Source: Firmicutes bacterium UBA4975 (GTDB lineage: Bacteria > Bacillota > Proteinivoracia > UBA4975). From it: a stretch of 61,102 nucleotides of DNA. A model generated the notes under the pieces. It was not told where the DNA came from and did no database searches. It saw only the letters and a list, made by a program, of their open reading frames with translations. Made by a program: the position numbers and the translations under genes. The stretch lies in contig DGZR01000001.1 in the NCBI GenBank assembly GCA_002397155.1, forward strand, positions 16,535-77,636, given 5' to 3'. Below, piece by piece: positions 48,094 through 57,162 of this stretch (positions are counted from its first letter, which is position 1; the number at the start of each line of letters is the position of its first letter).

Positions 48094-50220
48094 ATGCAGG
48101 TGGCCCGGGTCGTCATTTTTGGCAAGTACGCGGATATCGAAAAACCCTTGGACTACCTGATCCCTGCCGGCTTAGAAGTGACCCCCGGGAGTATCGTCCG
48201 GGTGCCCTTAGGACCCAGGGTTGTCGAAGGGCTGGTCACCTCCCGCCCCGAGCTGGCCCAGGTCCCGGATTTAAAAAAAGTACTGGCCCTCAATGAGAGA
48301 AAGCTGCCCCAGGAGTTCCTCGAGCTGGCGCCCTGGCTGGCGGTTCAGGCCGGCTGTTCAACGGCTCAGGCCCTTTCCGCCATGCTTCCTCCGGCCGGTA
48401 CCGGCCAGGCGCCCCTGCGCTGGCAGTTGGATGACCAAGCCGCCGCTAATCTTTCCTTGACCGAAAAACAGGGGCTGGTGGCGGACTTTATGCGAAACCA
48501 GACCTCTCTGGCCAAGGCAGAAATTGCTCGGGCCTTGGCTATTTCTACCGTCCCCATCGACAATTTGATTGCCAAGGGCGGGTTGAAACCGGTGGAGGAC
48601 ACCCTTTCCCCTACCCACTGGGATCTGCCCCCGGTGCGTCAATTGACTGCCGATCAAGCCGCAGTGTTGGAGCAAGTCGGGCGGCAAAAAAGCGGCGTCT
48701 TCGTCTTGCACGGAGTGGCCGGCAGCGGCAAAACCGAAGTCTACATCCGTTTGGCCCGCCAAGTTCTGGCCGCCGGCCGGCAGGTTCTAGTGCTGGCCCC
48801 GGAAATCGCCCTCACCGCCCAGTTGGTCGCTCGCTATCGCGCCGCCTTTGGCCCGGTGTCTTTATGGCACAGCAGCTTGGCCGGCAGTCAGCGGGCCGCC
48901 CAGTGGGATAAAATTTACCGGGGCGAGGCCAGGGTGGTGGTGGGAACCAGGTCCGCCGTCTTTGCCCCCTTCGCCGACTTGGGCCTGGTAGTCATCGACG
49001 AGGAGCATGAGTTGGCCTACAAGCAAGAAGAAGCTCCCCGCTACCATGCCCGGGATGTGGCGGTATTCCGGGCCCGGCACCACGGGGCCATCCTCCTCTT
49101 GGGCAGTGCCACCCCCTCTTTGGAAACGTATTCTCGGGCCCATACCGGTCACTGGACTCCCCTTTGCATGCCCCGGCGGGTTTTTGCCGCCAGCAGCTTA
49201 GAAGCGGAGATCGTCGATATGCGCCAGGAGCTCAGCCAAGGAAACCGGGGCATGCTCAGCCGGGCTCTGACCCAGGCCCTCACTGATACCCTGGCTCGAA
49301 AGGAGCAGGCCCTGCTTTTTTTAAATCGCCGGGGGGTTGCCCCCTCTGTTCTTTGCCGCAACTGCGGCTTTCGCTACACCTGCCCCAATTGTTCTACTTC
49401 TATGACCCTGCACGACCGGGGCTTGCTCCGCTGCCACCACTGCGGGGCCAGCGGCCGGGTGGCCCTGGCCTGTCCCCGCTGCGGCAGCAAGTACTTGCGT
49501 GAGCTGGGGGTGGGCACCCAAAAGCTGGAGACCCTCTTGGCCTCCCTTTTTCCCGGCGCCTCCCTCAGCCGTCTGGACGGAGATACGGCAGGCACCGCCT
49601 CCGGCCGGGAAAAGCGCCTCTATGATTTTTACCGGCAGGAATCGGGTATACTCTTGGGAACCCAAATGATCGCCAAGGGGCTGGATTTTCCCAAAGTCTC
49701 CTTGGTGGGGGTCGTCTTGGCCGATTTGAGCTTGGCCATGCCGGACTTTCGGGCCGCCGAACGAACTTTTCAACTGGTGACCCAGGCCGGGGGCAGGACG
49801 GGCAGGGCTGAACTGCCCGGCCGAGTGATCATCCAGACTTACCAGCCCGACCATTACAGCCTGCAGCACGCCCTGGCGGGGGACTATCCCGGCTTTTACC
49901 GCCAGGAGATGGCGGTGCGAAAAAAGGCCGGACTGCCGCCTTATTCCGCTCTAACCCGGATCGTCCTCAGCGCCCGGGAGCAAGGGCCCCTGCTCAAGCA
50001 AGCCCGGATCCTGGAGAGTCTCTTGGAGCAGGAAGGATTTGCGCTCTTATTTTCCGGGCCTCCCCCCCTGGAGAGGCTAAAAGGGCGGTGGCGCTGGCAC
50101 TTTATTCTGAGACTTCCCCCCCGGGAACCTTGGCAAAGGGTGGCTAAACTGCGCCGGGAGGTAAAACCCGATCGCGCTGTCCGCCTCGTTATAGATAACA
50201 ATCCCTATAGTTTTATGTAG
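48094..50220 (+). CDS. priA: Primosomal replication protein PriA
   Basis: A 708-residue superfamily 2 DNA helicase that restarts stalled replication forks. It has an N-terminal DNA-binding domain, Walker A GVAGSGKTEVY (near residue 208), the VIDEEHELAYK motif II, and two zinc-binding knuckles (CRNCGFRYTCPNC and CHHCG...CPRCG). ATG 48094 follows GGGAGGGAG; an open frame from 47938 overlaps rpoZ and its terminator and is not real. It heads the def-fmt-rlmN-stp-prkC transcript. Confidence 0.97.
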   Translation: MQVARVVIFGKYADIEKPLDYLIPAGLEVTPGSIVRVPLGPRVVEGLVTSRPELAQVPDLKKVLALNERKLPQEFLELAPWLAVQAGCSTAQALSAMLPPAGTGQAPLRWQLDDQAAANLSLTEKQGLVADFMRNQTSLAKAEIARALAISTVPIDNLIAKGGLKPVEDTLSPTHWDLPPVRQLTADQAAVLEQVGRQKSGVFVLHGVAGSGKTEVYIRLARQVLAAGRQVLVLAPEIALTAQLVARYRAAFGPVSLWHSSLAGSQRAAQWDKIYRGEARVVVGTRSAVFAPFADLGLVVIDEEHELAYKQEEAPRYHARDVAVFRARHHGAILLLGSATPSLETYSRAHTGHWTPLCMPRRVFAASSLEAEIVDMRQELSQGNRGMLSRALTQALTDTLARKEQALLFLNRRGVAPSVLCRNCGFRYTCPNCSTSMTLHDRGLLRCHHCGASGRVALACPRCGSKYLRELGVGTQKLETLLASLFPGASLSRLDGDTAGTASGREKRLYDFYRQESGILLGTQMIAKGLDFPKVSLVGVVLADLSLAMPDFRAAERTFQLVTQAGGRTGRAELPGRVIIQTYQPDHYSLQHALAGDYPGFYRQEMAVRKKAGLPPYSALTRIVLSAREQGPLLKQARILESLLEQEGFALLFSGPPPLERLKGRWRWHFILRLPPREPWQRVAKLRREVKPDRAVRLVIDNNPYSFM

Positions 50221-50232
50221 GAGGTGGCTTTT

Positions 50233-50709
50233 ATGGCACTAAGAGAGATAAGAAAGCTCGGTGATCCGATCCTGCGGCAAAAGGCGGTTTCGCTGAGAGA
50301 CTTTAAAAAGGCGGGTCCGATTCTGGAAGATATGGCCCAAACTATGGAACACTATCGAGGGGTGGGCTTGGCCGCGCCCCAAATCGGCCTGGGTTTAGCC
50401 CTTGTCACCATCCGGCCCGCCGAGGAGCTGCCGGTGCTTGAGCTTGTCAATCCAAGAATCCTGAAAAAAAAGGGCGAAGAACTGGAGGTAGAGGGCTGCC
50501 TGAGCTGCCCCGGCACTTTTGGCCAAGTCCCCCGCGCCACCGAGGTAGAGCTCCAGTACCAGGACCGGCGGGGCCGGCGCAAGACCCTTAATGCCACGGG
50601 GTTTCTTGCCCGGGTCATCCAGCACGAGCTGGACCACCTTGAGGGCATATTGTTCTTGGACAAAGCCAGCAGCCTGGTGGACGAGGAGGAAGGCCAGTGG
50701 CAGTCATAG
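50233..50709 (+). CDS. def: Peptide deformylase
   Basis: A 158-residue metalloenzyme that removes the formyl group from nascent peptides. All three motifs are present: GVGLAAPQIG, EGCLSCPG and QHELDHLEG. ATG 50233 follows AGGAGGTGG. The C-terminal 13 bases overlap fmt, and the two act in the same N-terminal processing cycle. Confidence 0.98.
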   Translation: MALREIRKLGDPILRQKAVSLRDFKKAGPILEDMAQTMEHYRGVGLAAPQIGLGLALVTIRPAEELPVLELVNPRILKKKGEELEVEGCLSCPGTFGQVPRATEVELQYQDRRGRRKTLNATGFLARVIQHELDHLEGILFLDKASSLVDEEEGQWQS

Positions 50710-51620
50710 CCTTCCTTGGCACCTCTCAGTTTGCCTGCCGGGCCCTGGACGGCCTGGAAAGGGCCCGGCGCTTGCCCGCCCTGGTCATCACCCGCCGGGA
50801 CAGCTCCGGGGGCCGAAAGGGCCGACCCCAAGTCCCTCCGGTGAAAAAGTGGGCTGTAAAAAGGGGACTGCCACTATGGCAGCCGGCAAACATAAACAGC
50901 GAAGAGAGTCTGGCCCGGCTCAGGTCCCTTGGGCCCCACCTCTTGGTGGTGGTGGCTTATGGCCGCCTACTGGGACCCTCGGTCCTGTCCCTGCCCTCCC
51001 TTGGCGCCATCAATGTCCATGCCTCGCTGCTTCCCGATCTGCGGGGGGCCGCCCCGGTGGAGCGGGCAATAATGCTGGGCTTTAGCGAAACCGGGGTCAC
51101 TACCATGTACATGGATGCCGGTCTTGATACCGGCGATATCATTCTCCAAGAAAAGACCGCTATCGGCCCGGAAGAAACCGGGGGAGAGCTAATGGAGCGC
51201 TTGGCCGGCCTGGGTCAGGAGCTTTTGCTGGAGACTATCGAGCTCATTTTACAGGGCAAAGCACCCCGTCGGCCCCAGCCCACCCAGTGCCCCAATTACG
51301 CCCCGCCGCTCAGCCCGGCGGATGAACGCCTGGACTGGACCCAGCCGGCGGAAATCCTGGCCAACCAAGTCAGGGCTCTGGCACCCGAACCCGGCTGCTA
51401 CTGCATTTTTCGCGGGAAGAGACTAAAGGTGTACCGGGGAGGGGCTTTTCCCGGCCAGGCCGCCCCCGGCGAACTGGTCCTGGAAGGGAAAAGGGTGCTG
51501 GTAGGCACCGGCCGGGGCCTGTTGGCCCTAGTTTCCCTAAAAGCCGAGGGGAAAAAACTGACGACGGCCGAGGATTTTGCTAACGGTTACCGCCTGCGGC
51601 CGGGCGAGTTCTTTTTATAG
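50697..51620 (+). CDS. fmt: Methionyl-tRNA formyltransferase
   Basis: A 307-residue enzyme that formylates Met-tRNA(fMet) with 10-formyl-THF. FLGTSQFA at the N terminus, VHASLLPDLRGAAPVERAI and the catalytic Asp segment MDAGLDTGDII are intact, followed by the C-terminal tRNA-binding domain (about 205-307). It starts with GTG 50697 inside def. rsmB, usually next, is missing. Confidence 0.98.
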   Translation: MAVIAFLGTSQFACRALDGLERARRLPALVITRRDSSGGRKGRPQVPPVKKWAVKRGLPLWQPANINSEESLARLRSLGPHLLVVVAYGRLLGPSVLSLPSLGAINVHASLLPDLRGAAPVERAIMLGFSETGVTTMYMDAGLDTGDIILQEKTAIGPEETGGELMERLAGLGQELLLETIELILQGKAPRRPQPTQCPNYAPPLSPADERLDWTQPAEILANQVRALAPEPGCYCIFRGKRLKVYRGGAFPGQAAPGELVLEGKRVLVGTGRGLLALVSLKAEGKKLTTAEDFANGYRLRPGEFFL

Positions 51621-51647
51621 TCTTTTTAGAAAAACTGAGGTGAATCC

Positions 51648-52664
51648 ATGTTTGCCCTACAGGCTAACCGCTTTCAAAAAATAGCTGAAGAGCTGGAGCT
51701 GCCGGCTTACCGGCTTTCCCAGATCCGGGAATGGATCTACCGGCGCTATGCTAGCGATTTTTACGAGATGAGCAACCTTTCCCTGGCCCTGAGAGAGACC
51801 CTGTCCGCCAAGTACCGGGTCACCGAATCCCAGGTAGTGGCGGTAAAGCCCGGCCACAGCTCGGTAAAGCTGCTGATCCAGTACCCCGACGGGGCAAAAA
51901 TCGAGGGGGTCGTCCTCCGCTATCGCGACTGGTCCAGCGCCTGCCTCTCCACCCAGGTGGGCTGTGCCATGGGCTGCGCTTTTTGCGCCACCGGTCCCTT
52001 GGGCTTAAAGCGCGACTTAAGCGCCGAAGAGATCGGAGAACAGCTCTGGCACTGCGGCCAGTACGTAAGTAAAAATGAGCTGCCTCCTTTGCGCAATGTT
52101 GTCTTGATGGGCATCGGCGAACCCCTGGCCAATTACCGCAATACGGTGGACTTCATCGGCCTGGCCAATGATCCCCAGCTTTTTGGCATCGGCCAGCGGC
52201 GGATTACCGTGTCCACCGCGGGGTTGGTCTCCCAGATCCTGGAGCTGGCCAAGTTAAAGTTGTCCGTTACTTTGGCAGTTTCCCTCCACGCCCCCAATGA
52301 GGCTCTGCGCAACCGCTTAATGCCCATCAGCCGCAAGCAGCCCTTGCAGGATATAGTGGCTGCGTGTAGAAAATATACTGAAACAACCGGACGGCGGGTA
52401 ACTTATGAGTACCTGCTCTTGGGCGGCGTCAATGACCAGGAAAGCCACGCCGCCGAACTGGTGCGCCTGCTCAGGGGAGAGAACTGCCTGGTAAATCTGC
52501 TCCCCTACAATCAGGTGGCCGGCGCTTCTTTTCGCCCCAGTTCCAGGGCCCCGGCTTTTTTGCGGCAGCTTGAACAGGGGGGCCTTCAAGTGACAATCCG
52601 CCGCAGCCTAGGCCAGGATATCGCCGGGGCGTGCGGCCAACTGCGGGCAAAGCTCGAACAGTAG
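51648..52664 (+). CDS. rlmN: Dual-specificity rRNA/tRNA methyltransferase RlmN
   Basis: A 338-residue radical SAM enzyme that methylates A2503 of 23S rRNA and A37 of some tRNAs. The CxxxCxxC cluster is in CAMGCAFCATG (near residues 105-113), and the second-site cysteine lies near the C terminus in AGACGQLRAKL. The ATG follows a GAGGTG. It sits 27 bases after fmt. Confidence 0.97.
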   Translation: MFALQANRFQKIAEELELPAYRLSQIREWIYRRYASDFYEMSNLSLALRETLSAKYRVTESQVVAVKPGHSSVKLLIQYPDGAKIEGVVLRYRDWSSACLSTQVGCAMGCAFCATGPLGLKRDLSAEEIGEQLWHCGQYVSKNELPPLRNVVLMGIGEPLANYRNTVDFIGLANDPQLFGIGQRRITVSTAGLVSQILELAKLKLSVTLAVSLHAPNEALRNRLMPISRKQPLQDIVAACRKYTETTGRRVTYEYLLLGGVNDQESHAAELVRLLRGENCLVNLLPYNQVAGASFRPSSRAPAFLRQLEQGGLQVTIRRSLGQDIAGACGQLRAKLEQ

Positions 52665-52678
52665 GGAGGGGGAGGGCC

Positions 52679-53380
52679 ATGAGAGTTGTAGGAACCAGCA
52701 ACCCGGGTCTGGTCAGGGGAAATAACGAGGACGCCTACGCCATCAGACGGGACCTGGGGCTGCTCTTAGTCGCCGACGGCATGGGCGGCCATGCCGCCGG
52801 GGAAGAGGCGAGCAGGCTGGCGGTGAGAACAATTGTCCGCAGCCTAGAAAATTGGCGGGGACAGCCCGAAGAAGGGGTAAAAGAAGCCCTGGAGGCGGCA
52901 AACCGCGGGATTCTGGCCAAGGCCGCCGCCGCCCCCGCCCTGGCGGGGATGGGCACCACTTGCACCCTGGTCTTGGTGTTTCCCGAATACCTGGTCACCG
53001 GGCAAATCGGTGATTCCATGGCTTTTCTCATCGACTCGGACTTTAGGCCCCTCACTGGGGATCACTCCGTCAGTGGCCAGCTCTTAGCCGCGGGCAAGAT
53101 CACCCGGGAGGAGGCGGCCCAGCATCCCCAGCGCCATGTTTTGACCCGGGCCCTGGGCATCGACACCTGTCCTGAAATCGAGGTGGGGCGCCACCGCTGG
53201 CAGCCCGGCCAGAAATTGCTCCTTTGCACCGACGGCCTGACCGAAGTGGTTCTTCCCCAGGAGATGCATAAGGCCGCCACCGGCAGCGGCGGCTTGAGAA
53301 CCAGGGTCAGTGCCTTGCTGGGCCTGGCCCTGGAGCGAGGCGCTCCCGATAACGTGACAATTATCCTCGCACAACTGTGA
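52679..53380 (+). CDS. stp: PP2C-family Ser/Thr phosphatase Stp
   Basis: A 233-residue Mg/Mn-dependent phosphatase with the metal motifs RGNNEDAYAI, ADGMGGHAAGE, GDSMAFL and DNVTIIL. It reverses PrkC phosphorylation. ATG 52679 follows GGGAGGGGGAGGG; upstream in-frame sequence overlaps rlmN. It is followed 19 bases later by prkC, its usual partner. Confidence 0.96.
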   Translation: MRVVGTSNPGLVRGNNEDAYAIRRDLGLLLVADGMGGHAAGEEASRLAVRTIVRSLENWRGQPEEGVKEALEAANRGILAKAAAAPALAGMGTTCTLVLVFPEYLVTGQIGDSMAFLIDSDFRPLTGDHSVSGQLLAAGKITREEAAQHPQRHVLTRALGIDTCPEIEVGRHRWQPGQKLLLCTDGLTEVVLPQEMHKAATGSGGLRTRVSALLGLALERGAPDNVTIILAQL

Positions 53381-53399
53381 CAGGGGAGGGGTGACGAAA

Positions 53400-55235
53400 A
53401 TGATCGGAACAAAATTGGTGGAGAGGTACCAGATTCTTGAACGGATAGGCGGAGGCGGCATGGCTGTTGTCTACAAAGCTCGCTGCACGTTGCTCAACCG
53501 CATTGTCGCCGTCAAAGTCCTGAGACGGCAATTCTCGGTGGACGAAGACTTCGTCCGGCGCTTTCGCCGGGAAGCCCAGGCGGCGGCCAGCCTATCCCAC
53601 CCCAACATTGTAAACATATACGACGTGGGCCAGGACAAGGAGGTCTACTTCATTGTCATGGAATACGTTGAGGGAGAGACTCTCAAGGACCTGATCGAAA
53701 GGGAGGGGCCCCTGGACCCGGCCCGGGGGGTCAGCATCGCCCGCCAGATTGCCAGCGCTCTTTACCACGCCCACGCCAACAAGATAATCCATCGGGACAT
53801 CAAGTCCCACAATGTATTAATCGCCAAGGACGGCCGGGTAAAAGTGGCGGATTTCGGCATCGCCAGGGCCGTCACTTCCACGACTCAGACCTTTTCTCCT
53901 AACTCTCTTATGGGTTCGGTCCATTACTTTTCTCCCGAACAAGCCCGGGGCAAAGTGGCGACGGAGCAATCCGATCTGTATTCCCTGGGCATTGTCCTCT
54001 ACGAAATGCTGACAAAAACTCTGCCCTTTGAAGGGGACAGCCCGGTGAGTATAGCGCTAAAGCACCTGCAGCAGACCATACCCCCGGCGGTCCAGCTCAA
54101 TCCCGCAATCAGCCCCGGTTTGCAGGCCATCCTCGACAAGCTGCTGGAAAAGGACAAATCCCGGCGCTACCAAAACGCCCTGGACCTGCTGGGCGCCCTT
54201 CGGTACTGGAACTCGCCCGCTCCCGACGGGCATAATCCCGAAAAGAGCGAGGCTGACGACCCTGAGAGCGAATTGCCCGCCTTCCCCCCAAAAAAGGGCT
54301 GGCGGTCCAGTGTGGGGAAAAGGCGTCTCATCACCGGCCTGGCCGTCATTCTGGGGGCGGCCGCCCTTGTCGCCCTGGCCATCCTCGGCATCTCCTCCTT
54401 GGCCAAGAGGTGGGAGATTAAGGAGATCCAAGTGCCCAGCGTGGTGGAAGAGACCAAGGAGGACGCCATTGCCCTTTTAGAAGCGGCCGGCTTTAGAAAT
54501 CACATTCTATCCGAGACCTTTCACGACACTATCCCCGACGGTTATGTGGCGCGGCAAAAACCAGCCGGCGGCCAGGTGGTCAAGCAGAGTCGGCCTATTG
54601 AGCTCATCATCAGCAAGGGACCGGTCTTGATCGAAGTGCCGCCGGTGGAAGGGTTGGACGTGCGGGTAGCCGAGTCAAACTTGCTGGCCAAGGGTCTGAA
54701 ATCCGCCCGGGTTAGCGAGTACAGTGAAGTGCACGAGGCGGGATTAGTCATACGCCAAGATCCGCTAGCCGGGGTTGGCTTGCCCAAGAACTCTGTGGTC
54801 AGCCTGGTGGTCAGTTCCGGGCCCCGGCCCTTCAAGATGCCCGGGGTAGTCGGCAAGACTTTGGCCGAGGCCTTGGAAATAATGGAAGGGCTGATGGTAG
54901 AGGTGCGCCAGGTCTGGAACCCGCGGCAGGGCAGTTCTCCCGGCGGCATCGTCACCAATCAGACCCCCGCCGGCAATGAAGAAGTCAAGCCCGGGGATAT
55001 CGTCTACTTGTACTTGCGCCCCTTCAATAAAATCGTCAAGCAGGTCGAAGTGTTTCTCAACCCCTGGGAAGAGAGCAGGGTAAAGATCGTCGTCAAGGAC
55101 GCCGCCGGGGAAGAAATTGTCTTTCAAGAAACGATCTCCGGCCGGTACTCATACAGCCAAACCGTTACCGGCTGGGAGTCGGGCACAATCAGCGTCTACG
55201 TCAACGACGGCCTGGTAGATAAAATACCTTTTTAA
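53400..55235 (+). CDS. prkC: Ser/Thr protein kinase PrkC with PASTA domains
   Basis: A 611-residue membrane kinase. The kinase domain (about 1-265) has GGGGMAVVYKA, the VAVK lysine, HRDIKSHNVLI and VADFGIARA. A membrane helix (about 310-330) precedes three PASTA domains (about 345-545), which bind muropeptides or lipid II. A C-terminal domain of about 65 residues follows. It couples cell-wall state to growth and spore germination. ATG 53400 follows GGGGAGGGGTG. Confidence 0.97.
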   Translation: MIGTKLVERYQILERIGGGGMAVVYKARCTLLNRIVAVKVLRRQFSVDEDFVRRFRREAQAAASLSHPNIVNIYDVGQDKEVYFIVMEYVEGETLKDLIEREGPLDPARGVSIARQIASALYHAHANKIIHRDIKSHNVLIAKDGRVKVADFGIARAVTSTTQTFSPNSLMGSVHYFSPEQARGKVATEQSDLYSLGIVLYEMLTKTLPFEGDSPVSIALKHLQQTIPPAVQLNPAISPGLQAILDKLLEKDKSRRYQNALDLLGALRYWNSPAPDGHNPEKSEADDPESELPAFPPKKGWRSSVGKRRLITGLAVILGAAALVALAILGISSLAKRWEIKEIQVPSVVEETKEDAIALLEAAGFRNHILSETFHDTIPDGYVARQKPAGGQVVKQSRPIELIISKGPVLIEVPPVEGLDVRVAESNLLAKGLKSARVSEYSEVHEAGLVIRQDPLAGVGLPKNSVVSLVVSSGPRPFKMPGVVGKTLAEALEIMEGLMVEVRQVWNPRQGSSPGGIVTNQTPAGNEEVKPGDIVYLYLRPFNKIVKQVEVFLNPWEESRVKIVVKDAAGEEIVFQETISGRYSYSQTVTGWESGTISVYVNDGLVDKIPF

Positions 55236-55250
55236 AGCGCAGGTGATAGG

Positions 55251-56132
55251 ATGGAGCAAGCACAAGGGATAGTGGTGAGCATCATTGCGGGCTACTACTT
55301 TGTCGAAGCAAAAAAAAACCTCTGGCGCTGCCGGGGCCGGGGCAAGCTCAGGTTGGACGACCTCGCCCCCATGGCGGGGGATCGAGTAGAGTTTAGCCCC
55401 GGGCCGGAGGGGACCGGCACGGTCTTGGCCGTGCTGCCCCGGACTAACTGGCTTTTGCGGCCGGCGGTGGCCAATGTGGGCGCTGTCGTCGTGGTTTTAG
55501 CCCCCCAAAATCCCCCGCCCAACCTGTTGCTGGCGGACAAGCTGCTGGCCCAGACTTTGTCCCAGGAGATGGAGGCAGTTGTCTGCGTCAATAAAGCCGA
55601 CTTAGACCCCCAGGGGGCCCAAGCCCTGGCGGCCAGGTACAGACGGGCCGGTTTTCCCAGCCTGGCCTGTTCCGCCTTGAGCGGTCAGGGACTAGATGAG
55701 CTTGTCTCAATGCTGGGAGAGGGAATCGCCGTCCTGGCCGGCCAGTCCGGGGCCGGCAAAAGTCAAATCATTGCCCAAGTGGCAGGGGGACGGCTGGAAT
55801 TGCCCGTCGAAGTGGGCAAGCTGAGCGAAAAAATCGGGCGGGGCAAGCACACCACCCGCCAGGTGTCCCTCCTACCCCTAAAAAGCGGGGGTAAGATCGC
55901 CGACACCCCCGGTTTCAGCGTTTTGGACCTGGATATCGACAGCACCGCCCTCTATCGCTTTTATCCCGAGTTCACCGGCGGCGCATGCAAATTTTCTCCC
56001 TGCTACCACGTCCACGAACCGGAATGCGCCGTTATAGCTGGCTGGCAGCAGGGAGATATCGACTCCAGCCGCTACGAAAATTACCTGAAGATCTATGCCG
56101 AACTTCAAGAAAAGGAGGCAAACCGCTATTAG
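55251..56132 (+). CDS. rsgA: Ribosome small-subunit GTPase RsgA
   Basis: A 293-residue circularly permuted GTPase that acts in 30S maturation. An OB-fold N terminus is followed by G4 (VNKADL), G1 (GQSGAGKSQI), G3 (DTPGFS) and a zinc knuckle (CKFSPCYHVHEPEC). The ATG lies 15 bases after prkC. Its end overlaps rpe. Confidence 0.97.
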   Translation: MEQAQGIVVSIIAGYYFVEAKKNLWRCRGRGKLRLDDLAPMAGDRVEFSPGPEGTGTVLAVLPRTNWLLRPAVANVGAVVVVLAPQNPPPNLLLADKLLAQTLSQEMEAVVCVNKADLDPQGAQALAARYRRAGFPSLACSALSGQGLDELVSMLGEGIAVLAGQSGAGKSQIIAQVAGGRLELPVEVGKLSEKIGRGKHTTRQVSLLPLKSGGKIADTPGFSVLDLDIDSTALYRFYPEFTGGACKFSPCYHVHEPECAVIAGWQQGDIDSSRYENYLKIYAELQEKEANRY

Positions 56133-56781
56133 CCCCCTTATTTCAGCTTCTATTCTCGCTGCCGATCCCCTCAACCTGGGGCGGGACGCTCTCTCAATCA
56201 TCGAGGCGGGCGCCGACTGGCTCCACCTGGACATCATGGACGGACACTACGTGCCCAACATCACTTACGGGCCCGCCTTGGTCGGCGCTCTCCGGGGCCT
56301 GAGTACCCGGGTTCTGGACGTCCACCTCATGATCAGTGAACCCGACCGTTACATCCAGGACTTTGCCCGGGCCGGGGCCGACTACCTGACTGTCCATCCC
56401 GAAACCTGTCCCCACTTGCACCGGACCCTGGCGGCGATCAAAGAAGCCGGATGCAAGGCCGGAGTATCTCTTAACCCGGCCACCCTGCCCTCCGCCCTGG
56501 ACTATGTCTGGGACCTGGTGGACCTGGTTCTCCTCATGTCTGTCAATCCGGGTTTTGGCGGTCAGGACTTTATTCCGGCCACCCTGGCCAAAGTGGGGGC
56601 CGTGGCGGCAAAGCGGAAAGAGCACCAGCTCCAGACCTTGCTGGCGGTGGACGGCGGCGTTGGCCCGGAAAACAGCGGCGCCCTGGCTGCGGCCGGCGTC
56701 GATGTCCTGGTGGCCGGCTCCGCTCTCTTTAGCGCCGCCGACCCCGCCGCTGTCATCAGGCAAATGAAGGGGAAGACCTAG
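56095..56781 (+). CDS. rpe: Ribulose-phosphate 3-epimerase
   Basis: A TIM-barrel enzyme of the pentose phosphate pathway (228 residues from ATG 56095). SASILAADPLNLG, HLDIMDGHYVPN and MSVNPGFGGQDF are intact, with metal His/Asp ligands and the VDGGVGPEN phosphate loop. The start is ambiguous: ATG 56095 gives an atypical N-terminal extension and has no good ribosome-binding site, whereas AAAGGAGG (56111-56118) is 9 bases before an in-frame ATT at 56128 that would give the usual length (217). No other start codon lies between. Confidence 0.96.
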   Translation: MPNFKKRRQTAISPLISASILAADPLNLGRDALSIIEAGADWLHLDIMDGHYVPNITYGPALVGALRGLSTRVLDVHLMISEPDRYIQDFARAGADYLTVHPETCPHLHRTLAAIKEAGCKAGVSLNPATLPSALDYVWDLVDLVLLMSVNPGFGGQDFIPATLAKVGAVAAKRKEHQLQTLLAVDGGVGPENSGALAAAGVDVLVAGSALFSAADPAAVIRQMKGKT

Positions 56782-56797
56782 CAGGGGGTCTTTTTTT
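56773..56797 (+). terminator. Weak intrinsic terminator after rpe
   Basis: AAGACC (56773-56778) pairs with GGTCTT (56787-56792), possibly extended by one T-G pair, and T residues follow to 56797. It overlaps the rpe stop codon. Confidence 0.6.
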
Positions 56798-56849
56798 CTT
56801 TTGCACATCTCTTGGGCTTATGCATAGGATGAAGCAAGGGGTGAAGCCG

Positions 56850-57023
56850 TTGAGAAGGCCGGGAAGGGCGCTGGGAGGCGGCAATTTACTTGGCAAGCTG
56901 GCGGGGGTAGTCCTGGCGGTCTCGGGCTTGGGGATAATCGCCGCGAAAATGCCCTCCCTGTTCTGGTGGTTTCTTTTGGGGGGCGGACTCATTTTTTTGG
57001 GCGCCAGACTATTCTTGAGCTAG
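56850..57023 (+). CDS. Small two-helix membrane protein of unknown function
   Basis: A 57-residue protein with a basic N terminus and two hydrophobic segments (about 16-33 and 38-56) separated by MPSLFWW. I do not recognise a family. TTG 56850 is preferred since AAGGGGTG (56834-56841) is 8 bases upstream; ATG 56829 and 56820 are in frame with weak sites. It lies 13 bases before spoVM and may be expressed with it. Confidence 0.6.
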   Translation: MRRPGRALGGGNLLGKLAGVVLAVSGLGIIAAKMPSLFWWFLLGGGLIFLGARLFLS

Positions 57024-57036
57024 GGGAGGGGTAGCG

Positions 57037-57117
57037 ATGAAAATCTATGCCGTCAAACTTCACCCGGTGCTGTCAGCGATAGCCCGCATTTTTTTCCGCC
57101 GGGCCGTCCTGAAATGA
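57037..57117 (+). CDS. spoVM: Stage V sporulation protein M (SpoVM)
   Basis: A 26-codon gene. The product begins MKIYAVKLHPVLSAI and ends in a basic helix, the same length as B. subtilis SpoVM (26 residues), with the same MKxYxxKL start. It is an amphipathic helix that recognises the convex forespore membrane and anchors SpoIVA for coat assembly. The ATG at 57037 follows GGGGAGGGG. Position between rpe and the opposite-strand rpmB matches B. subtilis. It is too short for routine gene finders. Confidence 0.92.
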   Translation: MKIYAVKLHPVLSAIARIFFRRAVLK

Positions 57118-57158
57118 AAAAAAGACGGTTCTCCTGCCGATGAAGCAGGAGAACCGTC
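57118..57158 (-). terminator. Intrinsic terminator of rpmB
   Basis: A perfect 14-bp stem (57124-57137 with 57145-57158) and a 7-base loop. On the minus strand it is followed by a run of T residues complementary to 57118-57123, so it ends rpmB. On the plus strand there is no T run after it, though the stem may still help end spoVM transcripts. Confidence 0.92.
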
Positions 57159-57162
57159 CCCA

